A DNA stretch of 64,000 nucleotides, from NCBI GenBank assembly GCA_013398295.1, contig VZSF01009115.1:62001-126000 (forward strand), given 5' to 3'. Source of the stretch: Chionis minor (Eukaryota; Chordata; Aves; Charadriiformes; Chionididae). This document shows positions 1 to 12,325 of the stretch, piece by piece (positions within the stretch are counted from its first letter, which is position 1; the number at the start of each line of letters is the position of its first letter). A model generated the notes under the pieces. The model did not search any database. It was not told the origin of the DNA and was given only the letters and a program-made list of their open reading frames with translations. The translations under genes and the position numbers were made by a program.

Positions 1-2434
1 ACTCCTGGCTCAGGGCCCTTGATGCAATTTCTCATCAGATACTCCAGCGTTTTTTCAAACACTCTGTGTCTGTAACCTGACCTCAACCTCCTGAGCAACT
101 CTCTTCTCCGCCACAACAGATGAAACTGGACACGACTGGAGAATACAAAGCTTGATAATGAGGAGGGACTTTATCTTTATAGTTTGTCAGAACAATATGC
201 CAACAGTTTTGATTTCAGAGCCGAGTTCAACTTCTTCTTTAAGAAACTCTGTTTTTGCCAACTGGGGACTTTTGCAAATACTCAGTTTTAGCAGTGCTTC
301 AACAGGAACACAAATATCTCAAGGGTTTTATATTCTGTGTATTGGTTTATTTGTGGCACCAAATATCATATATTGGAATGCGTTGTACCTCACTAAACTG
401 TTTTTCACAGTCTGTCGTCAGTCAAAAATATCCGCATGTCACTAACCCCACACAGTCTAATCCCACCAAAAGTTCTTGGTTTGAGTTATTTTTTGCATCA
501 CCTAGCAAATAATTCAGTACATTTTCAGGGTTCCCTTATTCATCTTCTCTCCAGTACTGTACAATTTCTCATTGTTGTGGCATGAAGTAAATCATGAGTA
601 TGTATCTGAAAAACATAAAGAGAAGTTCCAGCTTTGAAAGTGAATCAAGTTTGACATTGTTAGCAAAGACTGCAATGAAAATTTCAAGCTTGTAGTCCTA
701 CCTTATCAATAATATTTTATTATTTTCTCACTGATCCTTTTTTCAAGCTGTAAGAAAGAACTGAAAAGAGCTTTCCTTGCTGTTTGTTTTGGTTTTTTTT
801 TTTTTAATTTTTTTTATTTGCTTTCTAAAGTTAGGCTAAACTACAGTTTCTTCCATGACCTCAGCTAACTTTTAAAATCACACTAGCTTTTATGGTTGCT
901 TTGGCATGAACCATTAAATGATCTAACCATTTTAATGACTTCACTGAAATATACATTTTTAACAGTGCTTTTATCTGCCAGCTCCCTGTGACTTACAAGG
1001 CAGTGTATTGAAATGGTTAATGGCATACACTTGTGAAGAGGGCAGAGATTTTCTTACTTTCCAGGTTAAAGCTGGTGCCATCTCCCATAAATTGCACAGG
1101 TTTATAATTAAAGGGCATAAAAAATTATAAGAAGTCATTTAGACACATATTTCATGCTCCGGCATTTTTTAGATTTAGGAGTACTAGAATATGAGCCAAG
1201 AGTACGAACCAAAAATACATAAACTGTTGCATGAAAATGACTGTTACTAGTTATACAGCTTGACTGATGATACTAGTTACTCCTCCTTTCTTGTTCTGGT
1301 CATACGTGCTTGTCCAAATTCATGCTATGCCAGGCTTTTCATTTGGTTTTGTGAGGTATTTGCATTTTTTCTGTCTTGTGAATGGTATAATTCAGTTTGC
1401 TGAAATTCCATCTTCTGTCTACTTCAATGTGTAGGAAACATTAGTTCAGATATCTGAAGTTTCTTTTAATCTAAGATAAGAACATTAAGGGATTTAAGAA
1501 GCAAGTAGCTTTTTTGTGCTTTCTAGAGTGGAAGCATCCACAGACAAGGTCCACTTTCAATGACAGGCAGCTAATATCATCAGCAGAGGTGGTGTTATTT
1601 CTTACTTCTCCAATTAGTATCTCATGTTCTGTGTCTATCTCTTTTGGATTCATATTGCAGTGTGTCACAAATGCTGTTCATATTCCCTGGCTTTTTCACA
1701 GCTCTCAGATGATGTGAGACTTTTTAAAATTTTCCTAGTGATCACTTATTTCTGATTTTATTGAAGCCCTTACAAGCTTTCTACAGCTCCTTGTCAGAAG
1801 GCACTCTTCGGTACCCAACAGGACTAGAAAAAAATGTGAAAAATATGAAATCATACTTGAAATTTTTCCCACTTAGAAAATGCTTTTAGATTAAAGAGTC
1901 TGACCTCATTTGGTATTTAAAATAATGGTGATATCAAGTAAGTCTGAGTTCACTTTGTTATACGGAATGAAGAAATTAAATGGTACCTTATTCTGTAATC
2001 AGGAAGTTTGTATAGGAGTTGATTTAATGTTTGTAACAACAGGACATTTTATCACCCTCCTGCAGGTTCTGCATCTTGGCAGATATAATTGTCTTTGTAA
2101 TAATTATAAATGCATTTGAAATGTTCAAAGTGTGACAGATGTCATCTTATCCTGTTGCTTCTAGTAGGGATGTTGGAGAAGTGTGAGAGAAGCTGTGATT
2201 CTTAAGGCAGTGGTGTGCATATGCATTGCCTGGGGCTGTGTAAAGGCACAGGCATGCCATTATCTGGAGACGCTCAGACTTTCTGTCGCTGCAAATAAAA
2301 ACCCAGGTTCCTTCCTAATGTCAGTGTGTCTGTTTTGGTTTTCTCCCTTGTTGAATATATCAAATAATAAATATTGTTCTCTGTAAATTGTAATTGAAAT
2401 TATTCTAGTAGTAAGAGATTCAAGGATACCCATG
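1..2434. other. Anonymous AT-rich non-coding DNA
   Basis: No recognisable gene, repeat family or RNA gene is seen. The open frames here are under 100 codons and none resembles a known protein. A T-rich run lies near 790-820. The right edge is set by the start of the ancient CR1-like copy. Confidence 0.6.
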
Positions 2435-3510
2435 TTGGCTTTGGTGGATATATGTCTAACTTGCCCTTAGAAGTCTCCAGTGTTGGTTTCTCTAATCTCT
2501 GCAACTAAATTATTCCTCCACTCTTAACCATCTTTACTAGGTGTTTGGTGTGAAATTTCTGCAGTAAAGTGTTGTTACTTCTTGTCCTGTTCCCCACAGC
2601 CATGAAGAACAGAGTGCCCTTTTTGTCTTGGTAGCAACTTTTTACGCACTTGACTATTGCCCTCTGCTTATCTCTTATGTATGCCTAATGCTTGTATTTC
2701 ATGCAAACTTTGTTTGAAAGGCTTGATCTGTAGTTCCATCACACCGATAGCACCTCTAAATGTCATCCAAACCTGGACACACTATTCCAGTTGAGCCCCT
2801 GTGAGCTGAAGAAGTACTTCACTCTTAGCGTCTGTAGAAACCATGATGTGGTTTTTTCTGTTCATATGACAGTGGAGTTGGCTTGGGTTTCACAGCAGTC
2901 CCAATCCTTTACTGCAGAACTGCTACTGAACAAGTTCTTCCTCATTCTGTACAGCTCATTAGTCGTTCCTTAATTTTCATTTATCCTTTTTAGAAAACCA
3001 TCCTGCTACACTAAGGTGATATAATTTGTTAGGATGATTTTGAATTCTAAGCATTCTTCAAAGCACTGACAGTCCCATTCAGCGTGGAGTTGTCTGCACA
3101 TTAATCAGATACTCGGTATTTCATTATGCAGGCTATTAATAGAACTGCTTGCCAGACCCAGGGCAGATCCCTGAGGACCCTACCAAAATATATGCTGCCA
3201 TTTTTACAGTGAACCATTGATAACTGTCTTCCTGATATGATTTTGTAACTGGTTTTGCGCCCAGTCAATGATCCTTTCGTCTCTATCACATGTCCCTAGT
3301 TTGCTTTGAGAATGCACTGTCAGTACAGTGTCAGAAGAAGTAGTAAAATCAAAATATATGACGTCAGCTGTTTCTCTCTTACCCGCAGGCCTGTCACCCT
3401 GTCACAAAGGAATTTATATTGGCTTGACATAATTTATTTTTAACTAATCTGCATTGGCTGTTAGTCATCTCCTGTTCCTCTGGATGCTTACAGACAGTTT
3501 GTACAGAAAT
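2435..3510 (-). mobile_element. Ancient CR1/L3-like LINE fragment (reverse transcriptase to 3' region)
   Basis: Read on the minus strand, this stretch follows the order of an old amniote CR1/L3-type LINE from the reverse transcriptase region (high coordinates) toward the 3' end (low coordinates). Landmarks on the plus strand are 'cagtgaaccattgataac' near 3210, 'ccctagtttgctt' near 3293, 'cagggcagatccctgagg' near 3160 and 'gcccttagaagtctccag' near 2465. A minus-strand frame at 3101-3289 keeps a degraded reverse transcriptase stretch with the remnant of the conserved PQGS-like block. Stops and indels occur throughout, so no protein can be made. It is far more diverged than the other CR1 copies in the window and lacks a recognisable 3' tail. 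Assignment to CR1-L3 rather than another old CR1 branch is by eye. Confidence 0.75.
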
Positions 3511-6500
3511 GATCATTTTGGGGGGGAATTGAGATGAGGCCAGCACTGTGGTTGGCTCCCAATCCAACATCAGAGGATATTATCAGAATAAAATCTACCT
3601 CTCTAGGCTCTTCAGCCCAGTTGCCCTTCAGACTGCAGCAGGGATCGTTGCTGCCTGGGAGTTTAGTATCGGGGCTGTGTCTGTGCCAGCCAGCCATTGT
3701 GCCAGGGACTGGCATGTTCAGTCGAAACCTTGGGTTGCAGCTTCATTCTTCTTAACCTCTTGCATCCCTTTTCAAAGATGAAATCTTTCACAGTTGTCAC
3801 CAGTGGTGACTTGGCACTTGATTGGCAAGTCACCTTTTTAGTGAAATGAAACTTGGCAGCACCATTTGTTCATACCCACTGAGTTGCACACTAACAGTTT
3901 TTCTGTCTAATAGGTTTTTCTCCTATTAGTGAAGTACTCCAAATGTCTCTTGTCAGTTGAATCAGGTTTTTACTAACTTGTATGAGAGTTATCCTGCAAT
4001 TAAAATCTGTTATCTGATAGTCCTTTTAGAGTAAATTTTCACTGAAGTGTTGGTTAAGCTGCTTTTGACTAAAACATGTGACAGCTTAATATGTATATTC
4101 ACATCACTTCATTTTAAAACATAGTATCTGACTTTTTTTTTCAGAAAATGAGCATTTCAAAGATGAGAACAAATACCATAAACCTATATATATGCATGTA
4201 TGTATATATAATAAATGTTTTTTTTCTAGGAATAAAGTGTGTGTGTGTGCTTTTTAAATAATACATTCATCAAAATCAATGTAGTGAAGCTATTTAATTA
4301 TATACTTGATTTTATCTCTTAAAAGAAAGAAATTGGGTTTTGGTGTTAGGTAGTTAATGTATAGCAATATTAAAAAAGACAAGTAATTCCTAACTATGGT
4401 CTTCCTGCATACTATTATAAATAATGTCTGCTAACATTACTCTACCTAAACACAATTTTCTATGTAATTAATAGAAATCCTTCATCTCTATCAAAACCAG
4501 AAAGTATACTGTCTTTAGAAGGAATGACTTCTGGCAGGTACTCCATCCTATCAGAGAAATGCAGTAAATAATGCTAAAGTTGAATACATTTTTTTGAATA
4601 TACGGGTAAAAGGTATAGGCTAAAATACCATGCTGAAGGAAGGCCTTCCAAATTAAACAGCTGTAAAAGTGATACGGCACTGTCAAACTTTACTTGGAAA
4701 TTTTGGGGGTAAATCAATTTTTTCCCTTTTGTTTTCAAATTTTATTATATATATTATATATAATATTTATTATAATACAAACACTTAAGCTAATGAGAAC
4801 CTAAGAAAGGCCAAGGGAGCTCAGGCTAAAGGGCTGTGTGACACTGTCCCCCCTGCCACTGGCCAGCCCTGTGTGCACGAGAGAGCATAGAGGGGCAGGG
4901 GTACCCGTGTGGTGGTACATTTGCAAAATATTTTCTCAGCCCATGGCAACTCGTAGGTCAAGGGCTTTTGGCAGCAGAGGTGAAGTCATCATATTTTATA
5001 GGTCTAGCTGGGTTTTCATACACAAATTTTCCCGGCTGTTTTCTGCAGCCATCTCTACATTCTCAAAAGTCCACCACTGTCTGCAGAATGGCCTTCATGG
5101 TTTAATTAGATGCGAGGTGACATCACTACTTTTTGTTACATTTTTTCCATGACATTATGGCCTAACCTCTCGGCATCATAACGCAATAGCACTCCGGCAA
5201 CTCACATCTTGCCCTGAATAACTTTTTTATCACCACCACCATTTGTCCCCTCTCTGGTGACTGCTTTTTCCACTGCTGCTCCTTCCTCACTTGCACAAGT
5301 CCCAGGATGGAAAAGGCTGCTCTCCTGTCCTTAACCCCATCCTTCCCTTACCAACTGCTTCCTCCCCTACCTCTCGCACAGAAGAGATGGGACATGCATT
5401 GGCACAGCCCCTGGATGTCGCTGGCATGTTCCGTGGAAGCGGGGTGCAGCACTGACAGCCAGGACAGCCTGGGGGAAAGACATCTGTGTATCCTATAGAC
5501 TCAGGCATGATGGGTGGAAAAGGCACCCTAGGAAGGTTGTAGCTGCTGTTCCATTCCCAGAGCTGAATAAGGAAAGGGCAGCCTTGCTGTATCTTGTTCT
5601 GTCCACAGATGATTGAACTGAGGGATTATACATGTCGCCTCCAGTTAAAAGTTTGCTGACACGTTGATGCAGACCAGGCAGGCTGAGTTCCTCCACTTGA
5701 AAACTCACAGTCATTTAAAAATAATTAAGGCTAGTTATGAAAGCAATATAAAACCTAAACCAGGTGAACTTAGGAAAAAAGTTTTCCAAATGTGATGGAG
5801 TAAATTAATTGTGCCAGAAAAAAACCATCATGCAGTTCATTTTAACAGTATGGCAAAGAGCTCCCTTATTTGCTCTGATGGGTCTCATGAAGGTGCTTCT
5901 GCTGTTAAGACCAGGGAACACAGGTCATGTGGGATGTGGAAGCTTCCACGTGTGGAAGCTCTTGGAAATAATGAAAGCATGGGAGAAAGGAGCTCATAAA
6001 TCCTGAGTTATATGCTCTATGTTTGCTGTTATTAGCCTGGATGTTTTGTCTGCCTGAATGCAATGCCATCTCTCCTGGTTTTATTTTTTAATTGTTCTTA
6101 CTACCGTTTGTCACTTTCTGCAGTTGAAGGATCATAGCAGCATTTATAAAAGTAGCAGCACCATACTAGTGTACTAGCATTTTTTTTCATGCATCTAAAA
6201 ATATCAGAAACGTTCTAATTTAAAAGGTGAGATTGTGTGCTGCTTTATCTAAATACTTCCCATTCCAGAAGACTTCTGTTTCCTAATTCCAGGCTGCAGG
6301 CTAAGAAAGTTTATAAATTTGTTCTTTGGAACTTGGATGGCTAAAAGATTTGACTGAGACAGCCTTGCACTCCTAAGTTGCAGATTCATATCAAAGTTCA
6401 GGTTAAGTTAAATATTTGAACGATTTTGTTAACTAATAATTAATAATAATTTTACAGCTGTTTGACTGTCTCTGTCTTGAAATAAGTGGGAATGTCATTG

Positions 6501-6954
6501 TCTGGTTGTCAAAAGGTCACAGTTGTCCAAACTATCAGATTTGGCAGATGCAAGAGAGAAAATGAAGAAAATTACCCAAGAAAATCACTTTTATGGAACA
6601 AGTTTTCGAGCAGTAGCAGAGCAGCCTGGCCCATGCTGGGAGCTTGGTTCCTTCAGTGAATCAGTGACAGTGAATCAAGGAGCAGCTGCAGCTTTCCTGC
6701 TACTGCTACTTTCCTAGCACAAACCTCGTGGGCCACCTCTGGCCCCCTCTGAAGTCTGTTTTCAGCGTAAGGGAACTGTCAGAGCTGAGATGCCCCAAGT
6801 ACAGAGACAGTAGTCCGAGCATGCAAGGGTCTCTTGGGAGGAATCTCCTGCAAGCCAAAAACACCAGTCTGCAACCTCCCACAACAAGCTTAAAAAGTGA
6901 AAGAGTAAGAAAAATAAATAAATTTAATTATTCTGTTTTTTCAAAGCTGTTCTC
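3511..6954. other. Anonymous non-coding DNA with simple AT and GT repeats
   Basis: No supported gene. It contains a short GT run at about 4237-4249, a TA-rich tract at about 4742-4774, and overlapping inverted repeats at 3796-3834. Several open frames of 60-104 codons (for example 4838-5152 plus) show no recognisable domain and are probably chance. Confidence 0.6.
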
Positions 6955-8112
6955 AGTCTGATATCATCTATCTTGACTTTTGTAAGACCTTTGACACAGT
7001 GCCACCCAACATCCTTGTTGCTAAATTGGAGAGATATGGATTCGATGGATGGACTAGTCAGTGGATAAGGAATTAGCTGGATGGCCAGATACAAAGAGTT
7101 GCAGTTGATAGCTCAATGTTCAAATGGAGATCAGTAACAAGTGGTGTCTGTCAAGGGTCCATATTGGGACCCTTGGGACTGCTCAATATCTTTATTTATG
7201 ACATGGACAGTAGGATTGAGTACATCCGCGGCAAGGTTGTAGGTGACACCAAGCTGAGTGGTGCAGTTGATATGCTTGAGGGAAGAGATACCATTTAGAG
7301 AGACCTTGACAGGCTTGAGGAGTGGGACCATGAAGTTCAAAAAAGCCAGGTGCAAGGTCCTGCAATCAATCCTGTGTGTAAATATAGACTGAGGGATGAA
7401 TGGATTGAGAGCAGCCCTGCAGAGAAGGACTTGAGAATGCTGGTGGATGAAAAACTGGACATGACCTATAAAAGTGCACTTACAGCCCAGAAAGCCAAGC
7501 GTATCCTGGGTTGCATCAAAAGAAGTGTGGCCAGCAGATCAAGGGAGGTGTGTCTCCCTTTCATTGCTGTGGTAAGATCCAACCTAGAGTACTGCATCCA
7601 GTTTTGGGGTCTCCAGTACAAGAAAGATATGGATGTGTAAAAGCAGGTCCAGAGGAGGGCCACGAAGATGATCAGAGGGCTGGAGCACCTCTGCTATGAA
7701 GAGAGGCTGAGAGAGTTGGGGTTGTTCAGCCTGGAAAAGAGAAGGCTCCAGGGAGACCTTACTGCAGCATTTTGATATAGGACGTTTGGAAGAAAGATGG
7801 AGAGAGACTTTGTACGAAGGTCTGTAGTTATAGAGCAAGGGGCAACAGTTTTAAACAGAAAGAGAGTAGGTGTAGGTTGGATATAAGGAAGAATTTTTTT
7901 ACAATGAGGGTGGTGAGACACTGGTCCATGTTGCCCTGAAAAGCTGTGGATGCCCCATCCCTGGAAGTGTTCACAGTCAGGCTGCATGGGGCTCTAAGCA
8001 ACCTGATCTGGTGAAAGATGTCCTTGCCCATGGTAGGGGGGTCGGACCAGATGATCTTTAAAGGTCCATCCCAATCCAAATGGTTCTATCAGGCTACGGT
8101 TCTGTGATTTTC
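6955..8112 (+). mobile_element. CR1 LINE, 5'-truncated, reverse transcriptase C-terminal half through 3' end
   Basis: The copy begins inside the reverse transcriptase region and runs to a degraded CR1 3' end with 'gatgatctttaaaggtcc' near 8052 followed by a decayed ATTCTATG-type tail. Recognisable blocks in order are a conserved [16 protein letters not shown] stretch near 6970, the VTSG..QGS block near 7135, the core carrying the polymerase site near 7230, the ILGCIKRSVASRS block near 7505 and the KRRLQGDL block near 7740. 5' truncation is usual for CR1, which inserts by target-primed reverse transcription. The insertion is plus-oriented, unlike most CR1 in the first 30 kb. Confidence 0.93.
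6957..7640 (+). pseudogene. Broken CR1 reverse transcriptase fragment
   Basis: This is the coding remnant inside the surrounding CR1 copy and would have encoded part of the ORF2 reverse transcriptase. In the frame starting at 6957 there is an in-frame TAG at 7074-7076, where CR1 proteins normally have Trp in the RNWLDG block, and another TAG at 7296-7298. The frame is lost near 7330 and regained near 7366, as if by two compensating indels. The catalytic FADD-type motif reads VVGD, so the metal-binding Asp pair is lost. It is non-functional. Confidence 0.85.
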
Positions 8113-10261
8113 TAGAGAACCTTTACACAGGTACATGGGTGAGGCAGATACGTAAATCCATGTTCAAGATTGGAGGATGTTAAATCTTTTCCATATAACA
8201 GATGAATCCATATCAACAAAATCCCAGACCTGATGAGATCTGGATGTATTATTTGCCTGCACTTGTAATATGCTATTTGAAAGGGATAGATTGGGCAGCA
8301 AGAAGTATGAATTAGCAAGGGAATGAAGTAAAGAGATGGGATATCAGAAAAGTAGAATAGTTCTAACGAACTCCAGTTTTCATTTTGAAGAACAAACGTT
8401 CCCAGGGAGCTGTATGACAGACTGTGTTCTCCAGCACCCTCTCCTGGCTGCCTCAAGAGTGGCATTACAGCCTTGAAAAGTGTCAGCTCTTTGAGGGACG
8501 TGAAGATGACAGACTACACCTACATTTTGAACGGGAAGTCAAAGTGGGAATGAAATGGATGAGAGAAACAAAATTATTTTCCTCTTTCCCAGTAACTCTG
8601 AGCCTACCTACAGAATTGGAGAAGGGTTAAATTTGTTACAAATTATTATTCATGGCCAGTTGATAAGGCTGTGTGGTAAATAAAATCATACAATTGCATT
8701 TTCACATGCTCAGACCCAGAATAGCTGTGGTATGTTGCGAAGCCACAGTGCTGGTGCTGCAGAGGAGAAAACAATCTGGTGGGTACTGACAAGTCCACGT
8801 CCCCTTGCCTTCCCCAGCAGTGCAGCCATAGCTTCTCTCACTAACCACAGCCTTTCCCAGGGGACACAGCACGGGGCTTTTAGCTGTAATTCTGGAAGGA
8901 GGGGAGGAGTAAATCAAAGCCCTTGTACTGCCAAAGTTGGTCTCATGCCTAACATGAATAATTTCCGCAACAGAGAGAGAAAAAACCACTCACTTCAGTT
9001 GCACATATACTTCTAAAATGCAATAGTTGTATTAGTCTTTCATTTTATTTGGTGCATATGAATGCTAGGGTGTCATGAAATGAAAGGCAGGGCTTTTAAG
9101 ACCAATATGTTTTCAGAAAATATTGACAAACTCTATATTGTAAAAATATATCAGAGAAATGAAAGTTATATGTTTTTCATGACTTGAAGGCATTTTGTAA
9201 GGTTGTTTATACTTAAAGATGTATATAATATATAAGATTAATCTTATATAAAATAAATGTAAATAAACATATATATGAGATTATATCTAAAAGAAAGAAA
9301 CTATAAATTTAAATGAGTAAGAAGTGAGTAATTTCCAAGTCTTTTGATAGTCTTTTTCTCATAACAGCAAGAATAAGCCAAATGTAAGTCATTAGTTTAT
9401 CAGAAATTTGCTATCTTTGATCAAAGGGTCTTTAACATCCTTAGAATATTGGTCTGAAGAATGACATGTGAAAAGAGAAAAATATTTTGCTTACTGAAAA
9501 GACACCTCAGTGATTTCAGCCAGGTATTAGAGGTCACGCCTTTCCTAGCTGAATCCATATGATAGTGCTTATATTTGTCACATAGCCAAGTGACTTGATT
9601 AGGTTACAGGCATGGGATGAATGCGCCAGGAAGAGCTCTGCTCCAATGCCATGGAGATATTTCCCAGGAAGTACCCTTGATGCTTGGAAAAGGAAAATGC
9701 CCAGAGTCAGCCTAGCCCTGCTCAGCTTCTGGAAGAGTGTAATGCAACCAGTGTATTGAGCTGCATGAAACCATCCAAGTGGAGAGGTCCCCCAATGATC
9801 TTTGCAGTGGCTGGGTGGTTCCTGCGGTTGTACCTCTAGCTTCTTCGCTACCTTCTCATAGCTTCTAGCTACTGAAGTCTCCAAATTGTCTAACATTAAA
9901 AATTAATGCAGTTGACTCTTTTGTAAATATAATTCTTTCAGTTCTTTATATTCTAATATATAGAATTTACATTGGACTTTAGGTGCTACAGGAGAAGAGG
10001 GGGAGATCGTATGACCTAAAAATTATGTTTCTGTGAAGCAGTTATTCTAAATGAGCAGTGCATAAATTGTAATTGCAATTTTATCTTTTTATTTGGCAGT
10101 ATGGTAGTCATTTTGTCTTGAAACAGATGTAGTAACTGATTACAAATGCTGAAACTGAAGTAAAATATATGTATCCCTATATTCTCCAGTGGTTTATCTA
10201 ACTTGTCAGATTTTAATATCAATAAAAAGTCCATTAAGTCCATATATTGTTACTCATATGT
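8113..10261. other. Anonymous AT-rich non-coding DNA
   Basis: No supported gene. A perfect 22-bp palindrome lies at 9229-9250 in a TA-rich stretch. Open frames of 95-120 codons (8112-8465 minus, 9534-9896 minus) have no recognisable domain. Confidence 0.6.
10257..10261. repeat. Target-site duplication, left copy
   Basis: The five bases TATGT directly precede the TG end of the LTR and recur exactly after its CA end at 10803-10807. Confidence 0.85.
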
Positions 10262-10802
10262 TGTCATGGGTTGTTCCCAACCAGCAATTAGTACCATGCA
10301 GCCCCTCGCTCACCAACCCTTCTACCCAGAAGGGTGGAAGGAAGAGGGAGAAAAGAAGGGGAAGGGGAAAAGGAAAAAACCTCGTGGGCTGAGATAAAGA
10401 CAATTAAATAGAAGAATAACGTAAAAGGAATGATGATGATGATGATGATAATAATAGTAATAATAACAACAATAATAACAATAATAATAATAATAGTGGT
10501 AGAAGAATATACAAGACACAAGTCACTCTCACCACCCACTAAATTGGTGAATTGCCTGTGGCCAAACCCAACCAAGCATGAGGTCTATGGTATGCATTAT
10601 TCCATTGGCCATTCCATCGTTCTGTCTAGGCTTCTTCTCAGCCTCTGAGAAGCTGAAAAAAGCCCTTGAAAAATATAAACAATACCTGGCAAAAACTCAA
10701 ACAATGTGCATTATTGACATTCTTTTCATACCAAATCTGAAACACAGCAACCACTAGAACACTGGAAGGAAAATTAACTCTGTCCCAGCTGAAACCAGGA
10801 CA
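10262..10802 (-). mobile_element. Solo LTR of an avian endogenous retrovirus
   Basis: A 541-bp element begins 'tgtcatgggttg' and ends 'gaaaccaggaca', giving the TG...CA ends of a retroviral LTR. It is flanked by a perfect 5-bp direct repeat, TATGT, at 10257-10261 and 10803-10807. The sequence resembles a common avian LTR family whose sense strand begins with a TCCTGGTTTCAGCTGGGA-like block, which puts the transcriptional sense on the minus strand. An internal tract of TGA/TAA/ATT-type trinucleotides (10430-10497) sits where such LTRs carry a T-rich run before the polyadenylation region. The polyadenylation signal of related LTRs, in the block near 10391-10415, is mutated here. There is no internal gag, pol or env beside it, so it is a recombination remnant. 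A 5-bp duplication fits ERVL-like (class III) elements, but the class is inferred. Confidence 0.88.
10430..10497. repeat. Trinucleotide repeat tract (TGA to AAT/AAC) within the LTR
   Basis: About six TGA units pass into TAA, TAG and AAC units. It lies wholly inside the solo LTR and probably expanded from its internal T-rich run. Confidence 0.9.
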
Positions 10803-10807
10803 TATGT
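10803..10807. repeat. Target-site duplication, right copy
   Basis: TATGT directly follows the CA end of the LTR and matches 10257-10261 exactly. Confidence 0.85.
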
Positions 10808-12136
10808 ATATGTATATCTTTTCCTATATACATCTACAAATACAAAGATAATTCAAGCTGGTGTAATAAAATGAACTTTTTTTCTGAATTGCTAAATCAG
10901 TCCTCCACTCAGAGTAATTATAGTCATACACCGGTATCTCCAGACACTTTAATTTGACATCAAATGACACCCCTTGTGCTGTCTGAACAATGAGAAATAA
11001 AAGATTTTTCCTAATGCACATCTTTTTCAACTGTTAGAGAAGCTGTTACTATGTGAATAGGAATAAAAATTCGTTGTAACTCATTTATGATTTTTTTTTT
11101 AGGTTGCCAGCTATTTTTAGGTTTTTAGAGAAATTGCATTTTTTGTAATTGTGCAGGGGAAGAGAAAGTCCGTTAAAGATTCACTTACTCAGGTGTTAGG
11201 GAGACAAATGCAACTGTCCAATGAGTTAATTACTGGGCAGTCTCAAGGGACCAAGCTGGTAGCAACAACTTCTTCAGAAGAAGCGTGGCAGAGACTCTTA
11301 AATTGAAGAGCTCAAAGAACAGGGAGAACCTCGCTCTGGCCAGAGCTGCCCAAAATATCTGCCTCCATGGGCTTCATCGGAGATCCTGACCTATCTGAGC
11401 TGATGATTCTTGGTGGGCGAAAGCACAGTTCATTCTTTTAATAAAGTCTGAAATTTCCTATGAATTGTGCTAGAAATTCTTGCTGATCAAAATAAATGTA
11501 AGAATTAAATCCACATGAAGAACAAAGTATAGTTAGTGGCAATTAACTTGATAATAGAGTGCTGCAAAAATTTCTGCATAGTTAATATTCCTTTGGCAAA
11601 GCCTTCAGTACTGAGATAGAGGGTAATTACTTTCATCCTGTCTGACACTTAAATAAAAATTATAGTGATATCATTGAATTAATATAAAGCATTAGATATC
11701 AGGTTCTATTTTAAGGTTTTTAAAAAAATAATAATCAGATCTGTTACACCTTGCTTCAAAATCCCACATCTGCATACAAACCAATTGCACTAATGCCTTT
11801 CAGAAATACTGCAGAAATGTAGGTCAGGAAAAAATGCAGCACTGCTCTCAGTTTTACAGAATTTAATGGTATTATAGCAGTTTCCAGGCTGTCAATTTTT
11901 AAATCAATTCACTGAAGTAGCACTATTTGAGTGACCCAGTCACCATAGTACCACAGTAGCTCACGCGACTTGGATTAACTATTATTATTTAGACTCAAAG
12001 TCACTCATGAATGATGTTGTAAATTCTATTCTGATTAAGATTTAATGATAAACGATCTTGCAAATTTTAGTATTCTACGGAACTGTAGCAAAAACTCACT
12101 TGATTTTAATGTCTTATCCTCACACTAAATTCTTAG
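10808..12136. other. Non-coding DNA with a possible degraded LTR-like stretch
   Basis: No gene is seen. The segment around 11140-11460 differs from its AT-rich surroundings: it is more GC-balanced, has a purine-rich start and ends near an AATAAA-type signal (about 11440). This could be an old retroviral LTR piece, but I do not recognise the family and find no terminal repeats or target duplication. Confidence 0.35.
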
Positions 12137-12325
12137 GATCACAGAATCATGTAGGTTGGAAGGGACCTTTAAGATCATCGATAAACCTAACACCTCCAAA
12201 GCCACCACTAAACCATGTCCCTCAGCACTGCGTCTACCTGTCTTTTAAATACCTCCAGGATGGCAGCCTGTTCCAATGTTTAATAATGCTTTCGGTGATG
12301 AATTTTTTCCTTATATCCTCTAATT
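12137..12325 (-). mobile_element. CR1 LINE 3' fragment
   Basis: The plus strand reads 'cacagaatcatgtaggttgg' then 'aagggacctttaagatcatc', the complement of the CR1 3' end. It continues through 'ccatgtccctcagcactg' and 'gtcttttaaatacctcc', a subfamily signature shared with the copies at 48 kb and 57.6 kb but in the opposite orientation. The match fades after about 12320. Confidence 0.9.

Noticed and set aside
10288..10648. Frames with poly-Ile, poly-Tyr or poly-Met at 10.3-10.65 kb
   Set aside because: They are translations of the trinucleotide tract in the solo LTR.
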